IMG/VR virus record: IMGVR_UViG_3300002223_000020
Span: 1-27,672 of that record
Length of the DNA stretch: 27,672 nucleotides
Direction: 5' to 3' (one strand)
Source of the DNA: a virus
The notes under the pieces were generated by a model, which worked only from the letters and a program-made list of their open reading frames with translations, made no database searches and had not been told where the DNA came from. Positions 1 through 5,230 of this stretch are shown here, in pieces. Positions within the stretch are counted from its first letter, which is position 1; every line of letters starts with the position of its first letter. Made by a program: the position numbers and the translations under genes.

Positions 1-422
1 ATACTCCATTGGCTATTATGCCTATGGATATTAAAACTATGAAACAAAAGCGCGATACTATTTCAATGAATAATCAATTCATGGGTCAATGTCATGTAAT
101 TGGCTCACGAATGGTAATGATAGATAAGATTGGATTTCAGAAAACTCTTAAACCTAATGAGAAATTTCTTAGAGTTCCAATTACTTATTCATTATCACGA
201 TTAGAAGAATGGCGAACTGAAATCGTACCTTATTACGTTAATATGTTATTTGCTTATACTGAAGCAGGTAACTTTCCAATGAACTTTACTCATTGTGAAA
301 ATAAGTATGGGCTTTGTAGATTTAAAGAAGTAGACGAAACTGATAAATCTGTTAGGGAAGAAGTATTAAGAGTTTATTTTAAAGTTGGAAAAAAATGGGA
401 CATTTTGAATGGTGATGATTAA
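1..422 (+). CDS. PD-(D/E)XK nuclease, C-terminal part (RecB/Cas4-like), 5' truncated by window
   Basis: The frame is open to the left edge, so this is only the last ~140 residues of a longer protein; the TTG at 9 and the internal ATGs are not needed as starts. Visible features are a segment reading [14 protein letters not shown] followed by a Cys-rich tail ([11 protein letters not shown]). In phage RecB-family exonucleases the C-terminus has this arrangement: a helix with LEEW, then a C-x(n)-YG-x-C-x-F motif that can hold Fe-S or zinc. The catalytic D/E-x-K core would lie upstream of the window. The Sak4-like ATPase (1580) and SSB-like protein (2613) downstream fit a recombination or DNA-processing role. 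Family placement is from motif memory and is moderately sure. Confidence 0.6.
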   Translation, partial: TPLAIMPMDIKTMKQKRDTISMNNQFMGQCHVIGSRMVMIDKIGFQKTLKPNEKFLRVPITYSLSRLEEWRTEIVPYYVNMLFAYTEAGNFPMNFTHCENKYGLCRFKEVDETDKSVREEVLRVYFKVGKKWDILNGDD

Positions 423-424
423 TT

Positions 425-610
425 ATGACTAAATTTATTGCAATGATAAGTATACTTGGATTAATGACATTACAAACCTTAGGTAACTTTTATTATACCT
501 ATGGAATTTGGCCTAAAGATTGGGGAAACTTTTTTCTTTTCTTTGTTACTGGAATACTGCTTTTTCTTGTTTTTGAAAAAGTAAGAAAAGAAATTGATGA
601 TGACCAATAA
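425..610 (+). CDS. Small membrane protein with two predicted TM segments
   Basis: A 61-residue protein with two hydrophobic stretches, about residues 4-20 and 34-50, separated by an aromatic loop (FYYTYGIWPKDW). The C-terminal tail is charged (KVRKEIDDD). It starts two bases after the previous stop and overlaps the next gene. Two-TM miniproteins in phages can be holins, superinfection-exclusion proteins or unknowns. The endolysin lies in the other gene block, so a holin role is not supported by context. No family was recognised. Confidence 0.6.
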   Translation: MTKFIAMISILGLMTLQTLGNFYYTYGIWPKDWGNFFLFFVTGILLFLVFEKVRKEIDDDQ

Positions 611-851
611 CTACGATGGATTACGTAAAATATTTAATCAAGAAATTGGTGATGAAAAGAATAATTTATCAGCTGAAACTGTATTAATGATGGATTACAT
701 TACCTCAAGTGAAGAAAACTTTAATGCATTTCATTTGATTTGCGCGTTCTTATTGAGTAATTATGCAAATGAATTCTTAACTTCAATGGGAATTCCGTCA
801 ATGAAATTAGATTTAAATGAAAGTAAGTTACCAAAGAATAAGATTAATTAG
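597..851 (+). CDS. Hypothetical protein
   Basis: About 84 residues, acidic at the N-terminus with a hydrophobic middle (FHLICAFLLSNYANEFL). It overlaps the end of the preceding gene by 14 bases; possible starts are ATG at 597 or 600, with a TTG at 594 less likely. No clear Shine-Dalgarno sequence is visible, which suggests translational coupling to the upstream gene. No family was recognised. Confidence 0.6.
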   Translation: MMTNNYDGLRKIFNQEIGDEKNNLSAETVLMMDYITSSEENFNAFHLICAFLLSNYANEFLTSMGIPSMKLDLNESKLPKNKIN

Positions 852-854
852 GTT

Positions 855-1115
855 ATGAAGCACATCCATAAGTACGTTAGAGTTAAATTATCTTCAAATT
901 CCACTAAGCAATTTTTTAAGTGCGCGCTACCTGGATGTGTGCATAAAGTAGAAAAGCCATTTGCCGTAGGTAGATTCTCTGTTTGTAATCGTTGTGGTGA
1001 AACATTTATATTAGATGCGCGCGCTCTTGATTTGTCTAAACCTCATTGTGATAGATGTACTAATAGTGCTAAGAAGGAATTGATTAATAATTTAGTGGAG
1101 AAGATGGGATTATAA
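855..1115 (+). CDS. Small zinc-binding protein
   Basis: An 86-residue protein with paired cysteines: C23 and C28 with H30 nearby, C44/C47 in a CNRCG knuckle, and C65/C68 in KPHCDRC. The layout C-x4-C ... C-x2-C-G ... H-C-x2-C fits one or two structural zinc sites. I recall small phage proteins of this layout (CNRCG-x-F-x-LD ... KPHCxxC) of unknown function. The stop overlaps the next start (TAATG), so the two genes are probably translationally coupled. Nucleic-acid binding is an inference only. Confidence 0.7.
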   Translation: MKHIHKYVRVKLSSNSTKQFFKCALPGCVHKVEKPFAVGRFSVCNRCGETFILDARALDLSKPHCDRCTNSAKKELINNLVEKMGL

Positions 1116-1321
1116 TGATTACTACGTATAGAATAGAATTATGGAATCCTACATTAAATAGATATGAAAGCTATTGGAGTCATCATAGCCTAGAAATTGC
1201 TGAAAGACAAATGAAAAAGTCTTATAATGCTAGACATACTAGAAGATTAATTAAGACTACTGAAGAAGTTTTATATAAAGAAAAAGGTAGAAAATTAGAA
1301 TTTATAAAGAGAAAAACATGA
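1115..1321 (+). CDS. Small basic hypothetical protein
   Basis: A 68-residue, lysine- and arginine-rich protein (RIELWNPTLNRYESYW near the start, then KSYNARHTRRL). It is coupled by overlap to the zinc protein before it and to a 28-codon membrane peptide after it (ATGA). No family was recognised. Confidence 0.6.
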   Translation: MITTYRIELWNPTLNRYESYWSHHSLEIAERQMKKSYNARHTRRLIKTTEEVLYKEKGRKLEFIKRKT

Positions 1322-1404
1322 TTATCATTCCAATAGTATTTATGATTGTTTTTATATCAGTTATTTCAATTGGTTCTCATTGGGTAATGGCAGGTAAATC
1401 ATGA
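1318..1404 (+). CDS. 28-residue membrane peptide
   Basis: A short frame, ATG at 1318 to TGA at 1404, encoding an almost entirely hydrophobic peptide (MIIIPIVFMIVFISVISIG, then a short polar end). It overlaps its neighbours at both ends with ATGA junctions, the coupling pattern used throughout this operon. That argues for a real single-TM miniprotein. Function is unknown. Confidence 0.45.
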   Translation: MIIIPIVFMIVFISVISIGSHWVMAGKS

Positions 1405-1577
1405 CAGTAAAAGAACTAATAGATAAATTAAATAAATATCCACCTGAAACTCCTATAAATGTCGAAATTGAAGGTGGATGGTATGATATATTACCATCTA
1501 TATTTATAGATAAAGATGATAATGATGATTCTAATCAAGAATTTGTTGTATTAACAACTGATTATTCTGACGAGTAA
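1401..1577 (+). CDS. Small acidic phage protein
   Basis: A 58-residue frame from ATG 1401 to TAA 1577. It begins MTVKELIDKLNKYPPETPI and continues with a beta-rich part (VNVEIEGGWYDI is similar in style) and an acidic end. The opening, T-V-K-E-L-I-x-K-L-x-K-x-P-P-x-T, is a pattern I recall in many small phage and bacterial proteins of unknown function. It overlaps the 28-residue peptide by ATGA and ends two bases before the ATPase start. Confidence 0.65.
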   Translation: MTVKELIDKLNKYPPETPINVEIEGGWYDILPSIFIDKDDNDDSNQEFVVLTTDYSDE

Positions 1578-1579
1578 AT

Positions 1580-2395
1580 ATGCCAACCTTAGAAGTTCTA
1601 AATTATGATGCTCTTTATACTTTAATGAAGGGCGACCCAGGTACATGGAAATCTTCTACAGCAGTAACTTATCCATTACCTCAATATTGGTTCTCATTCG
1701 ATAGAAAAATGCGCGCTCTTGCATTACCGGCTAAAAAGCATGGAATTGATCTATCTAAAATTACTTATGATGATTATAATTCATGGACAATGCATCGCCC
1801 AAATAATCAACCATCAGCATTAGCAGTATTAGAAAAGATGGTTACATCATGTAATTATCGAACTGTTATATTTGATAGCGTTACTACTATTGCTGATGCG
1901 ATGTTACGTCAAGTATTAGATTCTAAAGTAGGACAAAAACGTAAATCAGGTGAATCGGCAGGTAAAATTATTGGCGGAATTGATGTTAGTGAAGTAGAAG
2001 ATTTTAATGCTGAAGGTGCTGGATTAAATGAATTGATGGCTTTAAGTAAAGATTTAAATCAATTGCGCGAAGTTAATGTAATTTTAATTGCTCACGTAGT
2101 TAGAGTTGAACAGAAAGATTTATCTGGAAATATTACTATTACTCGTACTCTTGTTACTGCTGGACGTAAACCTGCTGCTAAGATTCCTGCTGTATGTGAT
2201 GAAACATATCAGTTTGGATTAAAGCCAGCATTAGTAATTGGTGCAGAAACTAATGTGCAGGTATCTACAGTTAATACATCAGAAGATTATGCGCGAACTG
2301 TATTACCGCTTGATAAGATAATGCCGCTTGGACCAGATATTAACTTCTATAAAACGTATATTCAACCAGCGATAGAAAAGATGAAGGTTAAGTAA
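1580..2395 (+). CDS. RecA-like NTP-binding protein (Sak4-type recombinase/ATPase)
   Basis: A 271-residue P-loop ATPase. The Walker A motif is GDPGTWKSS at residues 18-26. The Walker B strand is TVIFDS with D99. A later strand, ILIAHVV with H172, sits where RecA-fold proteins carry motif 3. Proteins of this size and pattern in phages are Sak4-like single-strand annealing or recombination ATPases, often annotated as AAA or nucleotide-binding proteins. It would load on or remodel ssDNA during recombination-dependent replication. The context supports this: a RecB-like nuclease upstream and an SSB-like protein two genes downstream. A Trp at position 23 in the P-loop is atypical but should leave the K24/S25 phosphate grip intact. 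Confidence 0.75.
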   Translation: MPTLEVLNYDALYTLMKGDPGTWKSSTAVTYPLPQYWFSFDRKMRALALPAKKHGIDLSKITYDDYNSWTMHRPNNQPSALAVLEKMVTSCNYRTVIFDSVTTIADAMLRQVLDSKVGQKRKSGESAGKIIGGIDVSEVEDFNAEGAGLNELMALSKDLNQLREVNVILIAHVVRVEQKDLSGNITITRTLVTAGRKPAAKIPAVCDETYQFGLKPALVIGAETNVQVSTVNTSEDYARTVLPLDKIMPLGPDINFYKTYIQPAIEKMKVK

Positions 2396-2396
2396 A

Positions 2397-2588
2397 ATGG
2401 GTAATGGTCATTTTAAACAACCAGTAAGAAATTTGCCAGCAGGATTTGAACAATTTCAATTACCTAAAAAGCAATCAATTCGTGAACAACTCTTACGTCA
2501 AATTGAAATTGGAGAACGCGCAAAGGAGGCATTAGAATTATTAGATACTAACCCAATCATTCAAAATTTCTTAAACAAAATCGAATAA
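2397..2588 (+). CDS. Small hypothetical protein
   Basis: A 63-residue protein between the Sak4-like ATPase and the SSB-like protein, starting one base after the ATPase stop. It has a proline- and glutamine-containing start and a predicted long helix (REQLLRQIEIGERAKEALELL). It could be an accessory to either neighbour. No family was recognised. Confidence 0.6.
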   Translation: MGNGHFKQPVRNLPAGFEQFQLPKKQSIREQLLRQIEIGERAKEALELLDTNPIIQNFLNKIE

Positions 2589-2612
2589 CCAATCAAACAA
2601 GGATAAATCAAA

Positions 2613-3008
2613 ATGCACCTTACACTTACAAATCGTGATTTTCTCGTTGGTAAAGTAGTTGACCCTGCTTTCTATCTTGTCAATATTGATGATGTAGAAG
2701 AAGGTTTGTCTAAGGCAGGTGATAGTACTAATTGGGATTTAAAGGCTACTATCATTGCTAATAAGGATACTGGTGATGCAGCATTTGCAGGTGTACCAGT
2801 TCCAAGATGGAGTTTTAATTCCAAAGCACCGGGATTTATTATTCCATTGTATATCTCACTCGGACAGGAATTAAAGCCTGGTGATACTGTTGATCCTAAA
2901 CAGCTTAAAGGTCAAAAGGCTGTTGTTTTTATTGGTAATGATGATTATGAGGATAGGAAAGTAAACTCGCTTGGTAAGGTTCCTAAGTATCGTCCGGTTA
3001 ATGGTTAA
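2613..3008 (+). CDS. SSB-like phage DNA-binding protein (DUF669-like)
   Basis: A 131-residue, beta-rich protein. Its order of elements matches the DUF669-type phage proteins proposed to bind ssDNA: an opening VDPAFYLVNIDDV, then GDSTNWDLKATII, then a GVPV segment, then LGQELKPGD, then GQKAVVFIGNDDYEDRKVN and a short tail. It is preceded by AAGGATAAATCAAA (an AAGGA ribosome site). It follows the Sak4-like ATPase closely, the usual pairing of annealing ATPase with SSB. The assignment comes from pattern memory, not from an alignment. Confidence 0.55.
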   Translation: MHLTLTNRDFLVGKVVDPAFYLVNIDDVEEGLSKAGDSTNWDLKATIIANKDTGDAAFAGVPVPRWSFNSKAPGFIIPLYISLGQELKPGDTVDPKQLKGQKAVVFIGNDDYEDRKVNSLGKVPKYRPVNG

Positions 3009-3359
3009 TTAGTAAATTCTATTAAGTGCTGAAGATGCCGAACAGTACTTAATTAGAAATGGATTCCTATGAATACGCTCGGAATAAATAGGAGTGAAAT
3101 TGGTTGTTCTTGTTAGTCCTCGAACATTAAATGATAGTAAGAGGTACTATCAGCCAAATATAACTCGCCAAATCCATCGAGCACTTTTATCATTTGTTGG
3201 TAGAGGACGAATATGCGTTAGTGCAGTTTCAATACTAGTTAGGCTGCATTAATTCATGACTAAGCACTATCAACAATAGGGTGCGCGTTTTTGAGTTGTC
3301 TCATAGAGAACTAACAATATAAGGCGCGCACCCCCTCGTTTTGATTAATAAGGAATTTT
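3009..3359 (+). ncRNA. Candidate structured RNA / long untranslated region, no recognised gene
   Basis: This is the only gap over 300 bases in the window. It holds a series of inverted repeats: 3021-3030 with 3044-3053 (10 pairs, one G-U); 3063-3070 with 3088-3095 (8 pairs, one G-U); 3132-3139 with 3145-3152 (8 perfect pairs, loop AGAGG); 3164-3167 with 3178-3181; 3181-3185 with 3220-3224, competing with 3221-3226/3244-3249; and a GC-rich 9-pair stem 3279-3287/3325-3333. TTAGTC (3113-3118) is complementary to GACTAA (3258-3263), which could close a multi-branch core. CCTC (3118-3121) could pair with the AGAGG loop. It could be a small RNA or a long 5' leader of the gene at 3360. It does not match any RNA family I can name. 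Confidence 0.4.
3279..3333 (+). promoter_or_regulatory. GC-rich stem-loop upstream of 3360 gene
   Basis: GGGTGCGCG (3279-3287) pairs perfectly with CGCGCACCC (3325-3333). The 37-base loop contains a small inner TCTC-ATA-GAGA hairpin. The sequence after the stem is CCTCGTTTT, a weak U tract, so it may terminate or attenuate transcription before the gene at 3360. Its core words TGCGCGTTTTT and GCGCGC-A-CCCCCT recur at 25690-25717. Confidence 0.4.
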
Positions 3360-3722
3360 ATGTTTCATGTACCTAAATTTGGCAGAATTATAGAAGGAGA
3401 ACTAGCTTCAGATGATTCTTATGGAAATAATGGAGCGTTTATACTTAATTCACCAATAACTGGATGGAAATTAGTGTGTATAGTTTCTGATGCAGGAAAT
3501 TGGGAACATGTATCAGTTCATGCTAGAAGATTTGATATTGAAAGTAGAACTCCAACTTGGGATGAAATGAATAGATTAAAAAATGTATTTTGGGATGAGA
3601 AAGATGTAGTTATTCAATATCATCCTAAGAAATTAAATTATATTAATAGACATCCTAATGTTTTACATATGTGGAGACCAATTGGTATTGTAATTCCCGA
3701 ACCACCTGTTATTTTTGTTTAA
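3360..3722 (+). CDS. DUF7694-like phage protein
   Basis: A 120-residue protein with the recurring phage pattern NWEHVSVHARR ... TPTWDEMNRLKNVFWDEKD ... VIQYHPKKLNYINRHPNVLHMWRP. I recognise this pattern (W-E-H-V-S-V, P-T-W-x-E-M, F-W-D-x-E, Q-Y-H-P, H-x-W-R-P) from a widespread uncharacterised phage family, DUF7694. It has an AAGGA ribosome site (AATAAGGAATTTT) and follows the structured intergenic region, so it may be controlled by it. Function is unknown. Confidence 0.65.
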   Translation: MFHVPKFGRIIEGELASDDSYGNNGAFILNSPITGWKLVCIVSDAGNWEHVSVHARRFDIESRTPTWDEMNRLKNVFWDEKDVVIQYHPKKLNYINRHPNVLHMWRPIGIVIPEPPVIFV

Positions 3723-3730
3723 TTAATTAA

Positions 3731-3964
3731 ATGAAACCATTACATTCATACGTCCAAGCTAAAACATGGCAACGTAAAGTTATACTAATTGCTATGTATC
3801 ATAGTTATCATAAGATAGATAAACCTTTATGGAAATTATCTGATACAAGTAAATACTTTAATGTTTCAATTGGATTAGTGAGTGAAAACTTAAATCTTTT
3901 TAAGAACTATGATAAGGTTAAGAATTGTTTAACTAGAAAAGATGCATTGGAGTTGATTAAGTAA
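3731..3964 (+). CDS. Helix-turn-helix protein
   Basis: A 77-residue basic protein. Residues ~33-57 (PLWKLSDTSKYFNVSIGLVS region) read as a helix-turn-helix: helix, a turn near FNVS, then a recognition helix (IGLVSENLNL). The flanks are Lys-rich. It is probably a small DNA-binding regulator of this early operon. The stop overlaps the next ATG (TAATG). Confidence 0.5.
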   Translation: MKPLHSYVQAKTWQRKVILIAMYHSYHKIDKPLWKLSDTSKYFNVSIGLVSENLNLFKNYDKVKNCLTRKDALELIK

Positions 3965-4179
3965 TGAGTTGGGATTATATTTTAATTGATGAAGATACAA
4001 TATTATGTCAACAAATTGAAAATAGATTTGTTGAATATATATTATCAATAACACCTAATGAGATGAAACAAGAAGTTGAATCAAACTTGAGAATGAAAAT
4101 TCAAGATATTCTTTTTGATGAATTTGAACAATTTGTTGGTCGTAGAGCTAAAAGATTAAAAACTAATGGAGTTGATTAA
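3964..4179 (+). CDS. Small acidic hypothetical protein
   Basis: A 71-residue protein, mostly predicted helical, with an acidic start (DYILIDEDTILCQQIENRF) and a basic end (GRRAKRLK). It is coupled to the HTH gene by a one-base overlap and sits just before a cold-shock gene. No family was recognised. Confidence 0.55.
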   Translation: MSWDYILIDEDTILCQQIENRFVEYILSITPNEMKQEVESNLRMKIQDILFDEFEQFVGRRAKRLKTNGVD

Positions 4180-4182
4180 GTA

Positions 4183-4446
4183 ATGAAAGAAGCAGAAGTA
4201 AAAGAACTTAATATTATGGATGAAATTACTAATCGTCTAACTGGAACAATTATTCATATTAATCCTAAAGGATTTGGATTTATTAATTCTAAGGAGAAAC
4301 CATTTACTAGAATCTTCTTTCATTGGCAAGCACTAAATCATAAGATTGAATTTGAGAAATTAGTTATAGGAACTAAAGTTAGTTTTGAATTGAAAAAGAA
4401 CGAAGATGGTGGTTGGCGTGGAATTAGGATTGAATTGGTGAATTAA
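4183..4446 (+). CDS. Cold-shock-domain protein
   Basis: An 87-residue protein with a complete cold-shock (OB) domain at about residues 18-86. The RNP1-like motif is KGFGFI, the RNP2-like motif is RIFFHW, followed by GTKVSFELKKNEDGGWRGIRI. CspA-family proteins bind single-stranded nucleic acid and melt RNA structure. An N-terminal extension of ~17 charged residues precedes the domain. A second, divergent cold-shock protein lies at 9626. In this phage it could act as an RNA chaperone or antiterminator. Confidence 0.8.
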   Translation: MKEAEVKELNIMDEITNRLTGTIIHINPKGFGFINSKEKPFTRIFFHWQALNHKIEFEKLVIGTKVSFELKKNEDGGWRGIRIELVN

Positions 4447-4448
4447 AT

Positions 4449-4613
4449 ATGATAATGAAAGATACACATCCTTGGAGCAACTTTTTACATGCGCGAAAGT
4501 TAGCTATTGAATGGTTAATTAAGAACGGAAATTCTTTTGAACAAATTGCAAATAGTTTATCAATGGATGTAATTCAGGTTCAACTAATTCATATGACAGA
4601 TGTTGAAATATGA
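4449..4613 (+). CDS. 54-residue helix-turn-helix protein
   Basis: A short frame from ATG 4449 to TGA 4613. Residues ~19-46 (LAIEWLIKNGNSFEQIAN followed by SLSMDVIQVQLI) form a clear helix-turn-helix: a first helix, the NG turn, then S-F-E-Q-I-A and a second helix. This resembles sigma-70 region 4 or Trp-repressor-type HTHs. It starts just after the cold-shock stop and ends in an ATGA overlap with the next gene, so it belongs to the coupled operon. Confidence 0.6.
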   Translation: MIMKDTHPWSNFLHARKLAIEWLIKNGNSFEQIANSLSMDVIQVQLIHMTDVEI

Positions 4614-4795
4614 CCCAAAAACCACAAGTAATTGAACATTGGATTACTACCATTAATGATGAAGGTATTAATCTAACTAAATGGGAATTTGATTTTGTAG
4701 AATCTATTTCTGACCAGTTTGAAGCTAAGTATTGGATTAGTGATAAACAAGAAGAAATCTTAGAAAGAATTTATGCAGAGAAAACACCAACCTAA
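4610..4795 (+). CDS. Small conserved phage protein
   Basis: A 61-residue protein. Its second half, KWEFDFVESISDQFEAKYW followed by ISDKQEEILERIY, has a pattern I recall in small proteins of many environmental phages (K-W-E-x-D-F-x-E-S-I ... S-x-K-Q-x-E-I-L-x-R-I-Y). Function is unknown. It overlaps the HTH miniprotein by ATGA and lies immediately before the first HNH endonuclease. Confidence 0.65.
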   Translation: MTQKPQVIEHWITTINDEGINLTKWEFDFVESISDQFEAKYWISDKQEEILERIYAEKTPT

Positions 4796-4798
4796 CTT

Positions 4799-5230
4799 AT
4801 GAATAAAGCTATAACGTCTGAAAATGTAGAACAAAGACTTTTATCTAAACGAAAAATAGATAAAAGTACTGGTTGTTGGTTATATACTGGAGCCTTATCA
4901 AGAGGTTATGGAGCAATACAGTTTAATTATAAATCAGAAAAAGTTCACAGACTTTCTGCAATGTTATATTTGAAGTACGACCTAAATCATCCTTATCTTA
5001 TTGTTTTACATAAAAATATTTGTCCAAATAAACATTGTTTCAATCCGGAGCACATTTATATTGGTTCCCACGGAGAAAATGTAAGTGATTCAATTATTGC
5101 TGGAACACATAGATCGTTAGTAGAACAAAATAAAATAATGTGTTCGAAAGGCCATTTATATACTCAAGAAAATACTCATATAAGCAAAAAAGGAAAAAGG
5201 GTATGTAAAAAATGTGGCGGGTGGGCATAA
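4799..5230 (+). CDS. HNH homing endonuclease (first copy)
   Basis: A 143-residue protein of the HNH_3 type. Order of features: a GCWLYTG segment (~25-31), GYGAIQF, VHRLS with the first His, then a Cys/His-rich core HKNICPNKHCFNPEHIYIG, then GENVSDSI. The C-terminal module is CSKGHLYTQENT ... CKKC, a second zinc knuckle. Such free-standing enzymes cut DNA at intronless alleles to spread themselves. It ends directly against the polymerase ATG (TAAATG). A homologous copy with the same module order overlaps the polymerase 3' end. Confidence 0.85.
   Translation: MNKAITSENVEQRLLSKRKIDKSTGCWLYTGALSRGYGAIQFNYKSEKVHRLSAMLYLKYDLNHPYLIVLHKNICPNKHCFNPEHIYIGSHGENVSDSIIAGTHRSLVEQNKIMCSKGHLYTQENTHISKKGKRVCKKCGGWA

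Noticed and set aside
3094-3252. Open frame of about 50 codons (GTG 3094 or TTG 3100 with AGGAG upstream) inside the structured region
   Set aside because: It is Arg-rich and uses CGA/AGG/CGC codons unlike neighbouring genes, needs a rare start, and coincides with the inverted repeats. I prefer an RNA explanation, but comparison of homologues should test it.
3009-3359. Group I intron or tmRNA in the gap
   Set aside because: The TTAGTC/GACTAA pairing recalls intron P7 words, but they are in the wrong order and no guide helix, G-site or split gene was seen. No tRNA-like ends or tag frame was found for tmRNA.
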